A stretch of DNA of 64,000 nucleotides from Rhodobacter sp. Its GTDB lineage: Bacteria > Pseudomonadota > Alphaproteobacteria > Rhodobacterales > Rhodobacteraceae. The notes beneath the pieces are model-generated. The model was not told where the DNA came from, ran no database searches, and saw nothing but the letters and a program-made list of their open reading frames with translations. The stretch spans positions 60,859 to 124,858 of the forward strand of contig JAIXXB010000021.1 of NCBI GenBank assembly GCA_027490955.1. The letters are read 5' to 3'. The translations under genes were made by a program, and so were the position numbers. Below are positions 41,355 to 50,617 of the stretch, piece after piece (the first letter of the stretch is position 1; every line of letters begins with the position of its first letter).

Positions 41355-43304
41355 ATGAGCAAAAAACCAAAGCTTTACCTGCCTTCTCTGCGCCTTGCTG
41401 CTGTGATGGCCCCGCTGGTGTTTATTGCCGCGGGTGGCGCATTTATGGCTGTGGCCTTTGGGCTGGCCTTGGTGATTGAAAGCGTCTCGGCCAGTGCGGT
41501 GAAATCGCGCATGTTGACCGAAGGTATCACATGGGCCGATGTCGAGGCGGACGGGCTGCAAGTGCGCCTGATTGGCACGGCCCCCAATGAGGCGGCGCGC
41601 TATCGCCTTGCCAATTTGGTGGCAACTGTGGTCGATGCATCGCGCCTGCGCGACGAGATGGAACTGACCCCCGTCAAAGCCATCGAAGCGCCGCGCTTTA
41701 GCCTTGAGATTTTGCGCAACGATGACGGCATTCAAATGATTGGCCTGATGCCGATGGGCGATGACGAGGCGGTGTTGATTGAAAAAGGCAAGGTTCTGGC
41801 CGCAGCCTCGCCCTTTTCGGAAATGATCGAGACGGCCAATTACCCTGCCTCTTCGGGCTGGGAGGCGGCGCTGGGCTTTGGCCTGCGCGCCTTTGAAATG
41901 CTGCCGCGATCAAAGATTTCGATTTCGGCTGACCGTGTGGCGGTGACGGCCATTGCCACATCGGCCAGCGAAAAGCGCGCCTTCGAGGCGGATCTGGCCC
42001 TTGCCAAGCCCAGAAATTTGCGCGCCGATATTCAAATTTCTGCACCGCGCCCTGTGCTGACCCCGTTCACCTTGCGCTTTGTCAAAGATGCGCAGGGCGC
42101 GCGGTTTGATGCCTGCGCTGCCGATAGCGAGGCGGCGCGGGATGTGATTTTGCAGGCGGCTGTTGCGGCGGGCGCGCCTGCAGGGGCCGATTGCACGATT
42201 GGTCTGGGCGTGCCCAGCCCGCGCTGGGGCGCGGCGACGGCGGCAGGGATTGCAGCCGTGGGGCAACTGGCCTCGGGCAATGTGACGTTTAAGGATGCGG
42301 ATGTGACCTTGCAGGCGGGGGCCGATGTATCGCAGCGCGATTTCGACCGCGTTGTGGGCGATTTGGATGCGGCCCTGCCCGAAGTTTTCTCGCTGAATGC
42401 GTCGCTGGAAAAGGCGGTTGATACCGAAGGTAGCGAAGGGCCTGCCGAATTTACCGCCACCTTGTCACAAGCTACGGGGCGCGTGGAATTGCGCGGCCGT
42501 ATGCCCGACGAGATGCAGCGCGATGTGGTGGATAATTTCGCAAAAGCCACCTTTGGCGCAGATAAGGTTTACCAAGCCGCCGTGCTGGATGCGGGTTTGC
42601 CGGGCGGTTGGCCCGTGCGCGTTCTGGCAGGGCTAGAGGCGCTGGGCGAGTTGGAAGGCGGCGATCTGGTGGTGCGCGCCGACACAGTGCAAGTGACAGG
42701 CGTGACAGGAAATACCGAGGCCCGCACCCGCATCAGCCAGATTCTGTCGGGCAAATTGGGGCAGGGCCAGACGTTCAAGGTGGATGTGACCTATGACCGC
42801 AAGCTGGACCCGATTGCCTCTTTGCCGACCCCGCAGGAATGTGCGGCGCGTGTGGATGCCGTGCTAAAGACCAATAAGATTGTGTTCGAACCTGCCTCAA
42901 CCGAAATTGACGGCAATGCGGCCAAGATCATGGGCCTGTTGGCCGCAGCTTTGGACAAATGCACCAATTTGCGCATGGAAATTGGCGGGCATACCGATAA
43001 TGACGGATCAGAAGAAAGCAATCTGTCGCTGTCACAGGCGCGCGCAGATGCCGTGCTGATTGCCTTGCTGGGGCGGCAGGTGGATGTGTCGGGATTTGTT
43101 GCCAAAGGCTATGGCGAAACTGTTCCCATTGCCGATAATGACACCGAAGAGGGCCGCGAGAAAAACCGCCGCATCGAGTTTAAACTGGTCACCGCCGAGG
43201 CTGCCGCGGCACAGGACGCGGCCGAGGCTGCCGCCCTTGCTGCGTCTGAACTTGCGCCCAAGGAGATCACCCTGCGGCCCAAACCGCGCCCCGCGCGGCA
43301 ATGA
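41355..43304 (+). CDS. OmpA-family protein with BON-like N-terminal repeats
   Basis: C-terminal EIGGHTDNDGSEESNLSLSQARADAVL..GYGETVPIADNDTEEGREKNRRIEF. Confidence 0.92.
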   Translation: MSKKPKLYLPSLRLAAVMAPLVFIAAGGAFMAVAFGLALVIESVSASAVKSRMLTEGITWADVEADGLQVRLIGTAPNEAARYRLANLVATVVDASRLRDEMELTPVKAIEAPRFSLEILRNDDGIQMIGLMPMGDDEAVLIEKGKVLAAASPFSEMIETANYPASSGWEAALGFGLRAFEMLPRSKISISADRVAVTAIATSASEKRAFEADLALAKPRNLRADIQISAPRPVLTPFTLRFVKDAQGARFDACAADSEAARDVILQAAVAAGAPAGADCTIGLGVPSPRWGAATAAGIAAVGQLASGNVTFKDADVTLQAGADVSQRDFDRVVGDLDAALPEVFSLNASLEKAVDTEGSEGPAEFTATLSQATGRVELRGRMPDEMQRDVVDNFAKATFGADKVYQAAVLDAGLPGGWPVRVLAGLEALGELEGGDLVVRADTVQVTGVTGNTEARTRISQILSGKLGQGQTFKVDVTYDRKLDPIASLPTPQECAARVDAVLKTNKIVFEPASTEIDGNAAKIMGLLAAALDKCTNLRMEIGGHTDNDGSEESNLSLSQARADAVLIALLGRQVDVSGFVAKGYGETVPIADNDTEEGREKNRRIEFKLVTAEAAAAQDAAEAAALAASELAPKEITLRPKPRPARQ

Positions 43305-43373
43305 CATGACTGCCCACGTTTAAGTGCCTCTATTTTTCTGGTATAAGCCGATAATCCAAGGGAAAGCCCGCGC

Positions 43374-43703
43374 ATGAACCGCACAGAATTCATCATAGTC
43401 ACCGCGATTATCTTGTTGATCGCATTTGCGTTGGGTTGGTTCAGCTATTGGCTGCTGCACCGCTTTGCCCGTGTGTCGGGCGGCGACATGGGCGAGATGG
43501 ACAATCTGGCCCAATCTTTGCACGAGGCCGAAGAAATGCGCGACCAAGCGCTGATTTATTTGGAACAGCGCGAGGCGGAATTGCTCAGCCAGATCAGCCA
43601 GACCGAGGCGGAATTGCGCGCGGCGATGGAAGGGCTGCGCGATGCGCGCCATGAGGCCGAAGAAATGCGCGCCTATATCGAACGCATGCACGCCAATTCC
43701 TAA
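43374..43703 (+). CDS. Hypothetical protein: one TM helix plus coiled coil
   Basis: FIIVTAIILLIAFALGWFSYWLL then Glu/Ala-rich heptads. Confidence 0.7.
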   Translation: MNRTEFIIVTAIILLIAFALGWFSYWLLHRFARVSGGDMGEMDNLAQSLHEAEEMRDQALIYLEQREAELLSQISQTEAELRAAMEGLRDARHEAEEMRAYIERMHANS

Positions 43704-43709
43704 GGCAAA

Positions 43710-43785
43710 GGGGGGCTTTGCCCCCCGCGCTGCTAAAGCGGTGCTTTAGCAGGCTCCCCCCAGGATATTTGGGAAAAGAAGAAGC
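43710..43785. repeat. REP-like double hairpin plus CCCCCCAGGATATTTGGGAAAAGAAGAAG motif
   Basis: GGGGGGC-ttt-GCCCCCC and TGCTAAAGC-ggt-GCTTTAGCA perfect stems followed by the motif. Confidence 0.65.
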
Positions 43786-43795
43786 GCAGGCGGCT

Positions 43796-44644
43796 TTAGG
43801 GGCAGCACAGCGCCATCAGCGCCGATTGCGCATCTTCTAAATCATCGATCACATCGAAATGGTGGCGGCCTTGCGCGGCGGTCCACGGGCAATTCCAGTT
43901 TTCAGACAGGGTGCGGGCCTGCCAGACAAAGGCAGGGCGTTCGCCAGCGCCCACCCAGATATGGGCATTTATATGCGCGCGCAGGGGCAGGCGGGCGGGG
44001 CTTTCGGTGGCGCATTCGGCGGCATCTAGGCGCAAATCTGCATTCATCGATGTGTCCATCAGCGGGCCAAGTTCGGCCACGGGCGCGATGGGGATGCAGG
44101 CGCGGATGCGCGCGCCTGCAGCGCCGCCCATGCCCGCATTGGCCATGCGCGCGGCCAGATGACCGCCTGCGGAATGGCCTGTCACTGTGATCGGGCCTGC
44201 ATCTATCATCTGGGCTGCCGCGTTCAGGGCGGCGGCGATCTGCTGGGTGATGTCGGCAATGCGTGCCTGTGGGGCGAGGGTATAGCTGGGCATGGCGCAG
44301 GCATAGCCGCGCGCCAGCGCGCCTGCGGCCAAATGCGAGAAATCCTTGCGGTCAAAGGCCAGCCAATAGCCGCCGTGGATGAACAGCATCAGCCCGCGCG
44401 GGGTTGCTTGGGGCAGGAACAGATCAAACTGCTCGCGCGCCGAGGCGCCATAGGGCATATCCAGCCGCGCGCGCGCGCCAAGGCTGGCGCGAAAAGCTGC
44501 CGCCTTGGCCTGCCAGCGAGGCGGATAATCTGCCGCGCCTGCAATAAAATCGCCATTGGCATAGGCGCGGTCGGCGGCTGCCGTTGGAGGTGCCGATGTG
44601 GCTGGCGTTGTGGCGGATGTTGGGGCGGCGGTGGGGGGTGGCAT
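43796..44644 (-). CDS. Alpha/beta hydrolase (carboxylesterase / kynurenine formamidase-like)
   Basis: LMLFIHGGYWLAFDRKDFSHLAAG; TVTGHSAGGHLAARM; start chosen at 44644, the much longer ORF upstream is an artefact. Confidence 0.85.
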   Translation of the reverse strand: MPPPTAAPTSATTPATSAPPTAAADRAYANGDFIAGAADYPPRWQAKAAAFRASLGARARLDMPYGASAREQFDLFLPQATPRGLMLFIHGGYWLAFDRKDFSHLAAGALARGYACAMPSYTLAPQARIADITQQIAAALNAAAQMIDAGPITVTGHSAGGHLAARMANAGMGGAAGARIRACIPIAPVAELGPLMDTSMNADLRLDAAECATESPARLPLRAHINAHIWVGAGERPAFVWQARTLSENWNCPWTAAQGRHHFDVIDDLEDAQSALMALCCP

Positions 44645-44761
44645 GGATTTGGCTCCAGTTTCTGCGGCAATATCAGTCCAGTTTATGGGCAACAGATAGA
44701 CTTTTGCCTGCAAAAGGTGCATTGGCAAGGCCATACCATTCCCCGCCCTTAGGAGCGCATC

Positions 44762-46240
44762 ATGCTGGATACTGTCACCGATTTGAAATCCTTGCTGAAA
44801 GACCCATCTTTGCTGCCAAACAAGGCCTATGTTGCAGGCGAATGGGTAGAGGCGGGCGATGGGGCGACATTTGCCGTGACCAATCCTGCGCGCGGCGATG
44901 TGATTGCCCGCGTGCCAGATTTGACCCGCGCCGATGCCAAGCGCGCCATTGAAGTGGCCGATGTGGCGCGGCGCGACTGGGCGGCGCGCACGGGCAAGGA
45001 GCGCGCGCAAATTTTGCGCAAATGGTTTGATCTGTGCATGGCCAATCAAGAGGATTTGGCCACGATCCTGACGGCGGAAATGGGCAAGCCCTTGGCCGAA
45101 GCCAAAGGCGAGATTGCCTATGGATCGTCCTATATCGAATGGTTTGCCGAAGAGGCCAAGCGCGCCTATGGCGAGGTGATTCCAGGTCATATGCGCGACA
45201 AGCGTATTCAGGTGATCAAGCAGCCCATTGGCGTTTGCGCCAGCATCACGCCATGGAATTTCCCCAATGCCATGATTGCGCGCAAAGTGGCCCCTGCCTT
45301 GGCTGCGGGCTGTGCGATGGTTGCGCGCCCTGCGGCCGAAACGCCGCTGTCGGCGATTGCACTGGCGGTTTTGGCCGAACGGGCAGGCGTGCCTGCGGGG
45401 GTGTTTTCGGTCATCACCTCGAAACGCTCGTCCGAGATTGGGAAAGAGTTTTGCGAAAACCGCGCTGTGCGCAAGCTGACCTTTACGGGCAGCACCGAGG
45501 TGGGGCGGATTTTGCTGCGCCAAGCTGCCGATCAGGTGCTGAAATGCAGCATGGAACTTGGCGGCAATGCGCCGTTCATCGTGTTTGATGATGCCGATTT
45601 GGATGCGGCTGTGGAAGGCGCGATGGTGTCAAAATTCCGCAACAATGGGCAGACCTGCGTCTGTGCCAACCGCATCTATGTGCAAGCGGGGGTTTATGAT
45701 GCCTTTGCGGCAAAGCTTGGCGCAGCGGTGGCCAAGTTGAACATCGGCGATGGGCTGACAGCAGGGGTGACCACGGGGCCGCTGATCAATATGGATGCGG
45801 TGGACAAGGTGGAAGAGCATATCGCCGATGTGCTGGCAGGCGGCGGCGCGGTTGTAACGGGCGGCGCGCGCCATGCGCTGGGCGGGACATATTTCCAGCC
45901 CACAGTGGTGACAGGCGTGACCCCCACAATGAAAGTGGCCAATGAGGAAACCTTTGGCCCGCTGGCCCCTTTGTTCAAGTTTGACACCGAAGAAGAGGTG
46001 ATTGCCCGCGCCAATGACACGATCTTTGGTCTGGCGAGCTATTTCTATGCCCGCGATATTGGCCGCATCACCCGCGTTCAAGAACAGTTGGAATATGGGA
46101 TGGTGGGCGTGAATACGGGCCTGATTTCGAATGAAATGGCGCCGTTTGGCGGGATCAAACAATCGGGCCTTGGGCGCGAAGGCAGCCATCACGGCATGGA
46201 TGATTACATGGAAATGAAATACATCTGCCTGTCGATTTAA
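44762..46240 (+). CDS. gabD: NAD(P)-dependent succinate-semialdehyde dehydrogenase family
   Basis: TPWNFPNAMIARKVAPALAAGC; FTGSTEVGRILL; MELGGNAPFIVFDDADLD; NNGQTCVCANRIYVQ. Confidence 0.94.
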   Translation: MLDTVTDLKSLLKDPSLLPNKAYVAGEWVEAGDGATFAVTNPARGDVIARVPDLTRADAKRAIEVADVARRDWAARTGKERAQILRKWFDLCMANQEDLATILTAEMGKPLAEAKGEIAYGSSYIEWFAEEAKRAYGEVIPGHMRDKRIQVIKQPIGVCASITPWNFPNAMIARKVAPALAAGCAMVARPAAETPLSAIALAVLAERAGVPAGVFSVITSKRSSEIGKEFCENRAVRKLTFTGSTEVGRILLRQAADQVLKCSMELGGNAPFIVFDDADLDAAVEGAMVSKFRNNGQTCVCANRIYVQAGVYDAFAAKLGAAVAKLNIGDGLTAGVTTGPLINMDAVDKVEEHIADVLAGGGAVVTGGARHALGGTYFQPTVVTGVTPTMKVANEETFGPLAPLFKFDTEEEVIARANDTIFGLASYFYARDIGRITRVQEQLEYGMVGVNTGLISNEMAPFGGIKQSGLGREGSHHGMDDYMEMKYICLSI

Positions 46241-46252
46241 CCCCGTTCCCCT

Positions 46253-46296
46253 CAGCCGCTTGCGCGATTGATATATCATAGCAAGCGGCTGATTTT
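46253..46296 (+). terminator. Rho-independent-like terminator after gabD
   Basis: CAGCCGCTTGC ... GCAAGCGGCTG 11-bp perfect stem then ATTTT; loop carries TGATATATCA palindrome. Confidence 0.75.
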
Positions 46297-46368
46297 GCAT
46301 AGCGCGGCGCGGCGCGGCACTGTGGCCATATCGCCCAAACGCTTTGGGCCCCATCACAGGAGTTCGCT

Positions 46369-46830
46369 ATGCTGCCAGCATATACACCCGCCACATCTGT
46401 TAAATCGCTTGCCACTGCGGCCCTGCTGTCGCTGTCTTTGGCCTTGCCTGCCCCTGCCTTTGCGCTCGATAGCCATGATCGGGGGATCGTAGCGGGCGCG
46501 ATTGGGGTGCTGCTGTTGCAAGGTCTGATCAAGTCAACCCAGCAACCCGCCGTGCGCCCAGTGCCTATGCCGCACAAGCCTGCGCCAGTGGTCTATGTCT
46601 CGCAAACGCCAGCCGCCTATGCCTTTTCCAGCTATACCTCGTCCGAGCGGCGCGCCATTCAGCGCAGCCTTGCGCGGGGCGGCTATTACTATGGCCCCGT
46701 TGACGGCGCCTTTGGGCCTGGAACCTATAATGCCACACTAAACTATGCGCGGGCGATCAATTCGGCGCGGGCATTGAACAGCCAAGCGGGGGCTTATGGA
46801 ATATATGACCGCCTGCTGTATGGGCAGTAA
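46369..46830 (+). CDS. Secreted peptidoglycan-binding domain protein
   Basis: Signal peptide; SSERRAIQRSLARGGYYYGPVDGAFGPGTYNATLNYAR. Confidence 0.82.
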   Translation: MLPAYTPATSVKSLATAALLSLSLALPAPAFALDSHDRGIVAGAIGVLLLQGLIKSTQQPAVRPVPMPHKPAPVVYVSQTPAAYAFSSYTSSERRAIQRSLARGGYYYGPVDGAFGPGTYNATLNYARAINSARALNSQAGAYGIYDRLLYGQ

Positions 46831-46976
46831 TCATTCAGCAAGGAATCACCCATATAAACGAATATGTTCTGGTGGTTATGAGTATTCGGCCACGGGTTTT
46901 GCGCGCAGTTTTGCCCTGCCCTTGTTTGGCCATCGGGTGGTTTGCCAGAATGATTTGGGTGAATACCCAAACGGAA

Positions 46977-47004
46977 AGCGCGCAGGGTGACCTGCGCGCT
47001 TTTT
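46977..47004 (+). terminator. Strong Rho-independent terminator
   Basis: AGCGCGCAGG-gtga-CCTGCGCGCT followed by TTTT. Confidence 0.85.
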
Positions 47005-47089
47005 GCTGTTTCAGCGGGCCATAGCCGCCTATGTGCCGCATCTGCGGCCCGCCCTACTGGCCGCCTGCAGCCAGCATCACGGCCAATGC

Positions 47090-47572
47090 CTAGGCTTTGC
47101 CGATTTGCGGCGTGGTTGGGGCCAGATCAACCTGCACGTCTTTCGCGCCTGCGCGGCCAATTTCAATGCGGCGGGGGCGCAAAGCCTCGGGCATTTCGCG
47201 GATCAGGTCGATATGCAGCATGCCATGTTCATGGGTTGCCCCCGTCACGCGGACATGATCGGCCAAGGCAAAGCGCCGCTCGAACGCGCGGGTGGCGATG
47301 CCACGATGCAAAAAGCTGCGCTCTTCACCCTCGTCATTGCGCCGAGCCGTGACCAAAAGCGCGCTTTCCTTGACCTCGACATTCAGATCATCGGGCGAAA
47401 AGCCAGCCACGGCCAGTGAAATGCGATAGCTGTCCTCGCCCGTCTTTTCGATGTTATAGGGCGGGTAGGCGGCCGTGCTGGCATCTGCCGACAGCGCGCG
47501 GTCCAAAAGATCGGCGATTCGGTCAAAGCCGACTGTGGCGCGGTAGAGCGGAGTAAAATCATAGGTACGCAT
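47090..47572 (-). CDS. Hsp20/alpha-crystallin family small heat shock protein
   Basis: YPPYNIEKTGEDSYRISLAVAGFSPDDLNVEVKESALLVTARR..FERRFALADHVRVTGATHEHGMLHIDLIREMPEA. Confidence 0.96.
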   Translation of the reverse strand: MRTYDFTPLYRATVGFDRIADLLDRALSADASTAAYPPYNIEKTGEDSYRISLAVAGFSPDDLNVEVKESALLVTARRNDEGEERSFLHRGIATRAFERRFALADHVRVTGATHEHGMLHIDLIREMPEALRPRRIEIGRAGAKDVQVDLAPTTPQIGKA

Positions 47573-47658
47573 GGGTCATCCTTTCAAAGCGATGTGTTGC
47601 GGTTCATGCACCTTCCCAGATGGGCAAGGCAGCGTCCCAAAGCCGACTGGCCTTTGGG
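47573..47658 (-). promoter_or_regulatory. Candidate ROSE-like RNA thermometer in hsp20 5'UTR
   Basis: Three hairpins; last pairs UCGCU (47592-47588) with AGGA SD (47582-47579) with bulged G. Confidence 0.65.
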
Positions 47659-47665
47659 TGGTTTG

Positions 47666-47695
47666 TATTTGGGAAGGCATTTGCCCCGTTTCAAG
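47666..47695 (-). promoter_or_regulatory. Putative RpoH (sigma-32) promoter of hsp20
   Basis: Minus strand CTTGAAA -N15- CCCAAATA. Confidence 0.55.
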
Positions 47696-47758
47696 ACCTG
47701 CGATTGGGGCGTGACATTGCGCGCCCATTGGCTAGCTTAGACAAAAAGGAGACATCCG

Positions 47759-48433
47759 ATGCCGCAACTGCCGCTTTATGATGTGATCGCGCTTGGCGTT
47801 ACCCTAAGCGCATGGCTGGGCATTGGCTGGCTGATCGAACATCCCCCCGCGCGCTGGCCATCTGTCAGCTATATCATGCAGGATTATCGCCATATGTGGA
47901 TGCGCGAGTTTGTCACCCGCAGCCCGCGCGTCTTTGACGGTACGATCATCGACAGCCTGCGGCAGGGCACGGCGTTTTTTGCCAGCGCCTCGATGATTGC
48001 AGTGGGGGGCGGGCTGGCGCTGATTGGCAATCCCGCGCTGCTGATGGGGTTGGCGGCAGATTTGCCGCTGCCCTCTGATCTGGCGCAGATGCGCGCACGC
48101 GGGGTTTTGGTGGTGTTGTTTTTGGTCAATGCGCTGCTGAAATTCGTTTGGGCGAACCGCCTGTTTGGTTATTGCGCCATTGTGATGGCCGCCGTGCCGA
48201 ATGATCCCAATGACCCGCAGGCGTTTTTGCGGGCTAGCCAAGCGGCGGATTTGAACATTACGGCGGCGAAAAGTTTCAATCGCGGGCTGCGGTCGATTTA
48301 CTTTGCGCTGGGCTCATTGGGCTGGATGCTGGGGCCGTGGGGGCTGATTGCGGCCACGCTGGTGACCACGGCGGTGCTGTTTCGCCGCGATTTTGCCAGC
48401 ACGTCACGGCAGGTGATGTTGCGGGGGCGGTAG
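47759..48433 (+). CDS. DUF599 membrane protein
   Basis: DYRHMWMREFVTRSPRVFDGTIIDSLRQGTAFFASASMIAVGGGLALIG. Confidence 0.92.
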   Translation: MPQLPLYDVIALGVTLSAWLGIGWLIEHPPARWPSVSYIMQDYRHMWMREFVTRSPRVFDGTIIDSLRQGTAFFASASMIAVGGGLALIGNPALLMGLAADLPLPSDLAQMRARGVLVVLFLVNALLKFVWANRLFGYCAIVMAAVPNDPNDPQAFLRASQAADLNITAAKSFNRGLRSIYFALGSLGWMLGPWGLIAATLVTTAVLFRRDFASTSRQVMLRGR

Positions 48434-48559
48434 GGGGGGGTGCGTGGCTGCAAGCACCTTACCCCTGCTTCTCGCGTATGACATCAGCAAGTTCGCTGCG
48501 CGGCTCACGCGCCGATTGGGCAGGCCAGTGCGAGAGGATGATGCGCGGTTGCGCGCACC

Positions 48560-50617
48560 CTATGCCTTCCTCCGCCCTTCCCAGAGCCATGCGGCCAGCA
48601 TTAGGCTTGCGGCGATCAACAGCCATGCCCATGGCGGCAGCAAGGGCGCTATGCGGATACCTTGCGTGACATAGGCCCCGCGCGGGGTGATGCCCAGCCA
48701 GCCGCGCCCTGCGGCGGTGCGGCCCTCGCCCACATGGCGCAGGTCGATGGGGCCGTCTTCAATGCGGGCTATGCCGCCTTTGGTTGCGGCGATGGCGGGG
48801 GCCAGCGCGGCAGGGCTTGCCACCACTTGCGCATATTCGCGGGGGATGGAAATGCCCACGGCCACCACGCGCGCCAGATCGCCTTGGGCAAGGCGATACA
48901 GCCCTGCCTCGGGCGCGGTGAATTCCGCGCTATAGCGGCCCTCGGCCTGTTTGGTCATATTCAATTCCACAGCATCGCCATTTGGCGCGGTGATGACCAA
49001 GGGCGGCGGCGGCGTTTCCAGCACCGTGCTGCGCCGCACTGTCAGGGCCAGATCGGTGGCGGTGGTGGTCAGCGCCTCTTCTTCCAGTTCAGGTTCTTTC
49101 AGCATCCAATACGCAAGGCGGCGCAAAAGGTCTAGCTGCGGGCCGCCCCCTTCAAACCCGCGCCCCCACAGCCAGACATGATCGGATGCCAGCACGGCAA
49201 TGCGCCCTTGGCCCACACGATCCAGCACCAGCAAAGGCGCGTCATTTGGGCCAGACATCACCACCTGCCCCGAAATTGGCCGCACTTCGATCATGCGAAA
49301 CCAGCGGCCCCAAGTTTTGGATGATGCAGCCAGCCCCGCCGTGACAGGATGGCGCAGGCCCAGCGGGGTGAGGGCGGGCACAAAACCCTGCTCGATCACC
49401 CGCGATGTCGGCTCGGCGGGCAGAATTTCCGCCAAGGGGCTGCGCCACAGGCTGTCGACCATGCCATATTCTGGCCCCGCCGAGACCAGCACCGTGCCGC
49501 CGCCGCGCACATATTGCACAATGTTATCAAGATATTCCATCGGCAGCAGCCCCTGCACCGAAAAGCGGTCAAAGATAATCAGGTCGAAATCCTTGATCTT
49601 TTCCACGAACAATTCGCGCGTGGGAAAGGCGATGAGGGCCAGTTCCTCGGTGGGGGTTTCATCCTGTTTTTCAGGCGGGCGCAGAATGGTGAAATGCACC
49701 AAATCCACCGATGGGTCGGATTTCAAAAGGTTGCGCCACACACGCTCGCCCGTATGCGGCTGGCCCGAGACCAGCAGCACGCGCAGACGATCGCGCACGC
49801 CGTTGATCTGCACAAGGGCGCTGTTGTTGCGCGCGGTCAACTCGCCTGCCTGCGCGGGCAAGGACAGCTCTAGCACATTCATCCCCGCATGGGGCAGCAC
49901 CAAGGGCAGTTCCAAATCTTCGCCCACGGGCACTGTAAAGGTGGCAGGGGCATCGGTATCGACCGCGATGGTGATATCGGCGGTGCTGGGCGTGCCTGCG
50001 GGCGGGGTGCCTTCATCGTCGATGCGCAGGGTGATGCGCAATTCTTCGCCCAAAATGCCAAAAGCGGGGGCGTCTTTGATGATCAGCCGCCTGTCCCAAT
50101 CGGCAGTGCGGCCCGTTTGCAGCAGATGCAGCGGCGCGGGCATGGCGGGGGCGCGGTCTGCATCGTGGATGATCCCATCCGAGAGGATGACCGCCCCTGC
50201 AATGCGGGACTGCGGCTCGCGCGCAAGCGCGGCCTTAAGCGCGGCCATGGCCAAGCTGCCCTCATCGCCTGCGGCATCGGTAAAGGGCACTTCGCGCAGT
50301 TCGGTATTGCCAAGAGCGGCCACTTCGGCGCGCAAATTGGCCAAGGCGGCGGCGGTCTGCTCGCCGCGCGCGCCCAAGCCTTGGCTGGTGGTTTGATCGA
50401 TCAGCGCCAGCACGATATCGCTTTGGGCCGCGCGGTCTTCCGATTGCAGGGCTGGCCCTGTCAGCGCCGCAGCCAGCGCGGCCAGCGCCAGCGCGCGCAA
50501 GGGCCAGCCTGCCAGCCCGCGCCATAGGGCCAGCGCCAGCGCCGCCAAGGCCAGCGCGCCCAGCGCATAGATCACCTGCCACGGCAAAAGCGGGTCAAAG
50601 ACAATGCTTTGTGTCAT
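48560..50617 (-). CDS. Large membrane protein, glutamine amidotransferase-like (GATase1-like) domain
   Basis: Terminal TM segments; FDRFSVQGLLPMEYLDNIVQYVRGGGTVLVSAGPEYG; GRIAVLASDHVWLWGRGFEGGG. Confidence 0.8.
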   Translation of the reverse strand: MTQSIVFDPLLPWQVIYALGALALAALALALWRGLAGWPLRALALAALAAALTGPALQSEDRAAQSDIVLALIDQTTSQGLGARGEQTAAALANLRAEVAALGNTELREVPFTDAAGDEGSLAMAALKAALAREPQSRIAGAVILSDGIIHDADRAPAMPAPLHLLQTGRTADWDRRLIIKDAPAFGILGEELRITLRIDDEGTPPAGTPSTADITIAVDTDAPATFTVPVGEDLELPLVLPHAGMNVLELSLPAQAGELTARNNSALVQINGVRDRLRVLLVSGQPHTGERVWRNLLKSDPSVDLVHFTILRPPEKQDETPTEELALIAFPTRELFVEKIKDFDLIIFDRFSVQGLLPMEYLDNIVQYVRGGGTVLVSAGPEYGMVDSLWRSPLAEILPAEPTSRVIEQGFVPALTPLGLRHPVTAGLAASSKTWGRWFRMIEVRPISGQVVMSGPNDAPLLVLDRVGQGRIAVLASDHVWLWGRGFEGGGPQLDLLRRLAYWMLKEPELEEEALTTTATDLALTVRRSTVLETPPPPLVITAPNGDAVELNMTKQAEGRYSAEFTAPEAGLYRLAQGDLARVVAVGISIPREYAQVVASPAALAPAIAATKGGIARIEDGPIDLRHVGEGRTAAGRGWLGITPRGAYVTQGIRIAPLLPPWAWLLIAASLMLAAWLWEGRRKA

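Noticed and set aside
44645-45523. N-terminal half of the 575-aa minus ORF (43796-45523)
   Set aside because: Antisense to gabD; only the C-terminal 283 aa look like an alpha/beta hydrolase, so the gene start was set at 44644.
46303-46320. GCGCGGCGCGGCGCGG microsatellite-like stretch upstream of the peptidoglycan-binding gene
   Set aside because: Only about three copies of a 5-mer in GC-rich DNA; expected by composition.
46901-46975. tRNA gene suspected from TTTGGGTGAATACCCAAA stem region
   Set aside because: No T-loop GGTTCRANYCC, no acceptor stem closure and no CCA context; treated as sRNA or terminator hairpins.
48434-48559. Small ORF MAASTLPLLLAYDISKFAARL.. in the DUF599 / GATase-like convergent gap
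   Set aside because: Runs into the antisense of the next gene, has no SD and atypical composition; more likely repeat-derived spacer.
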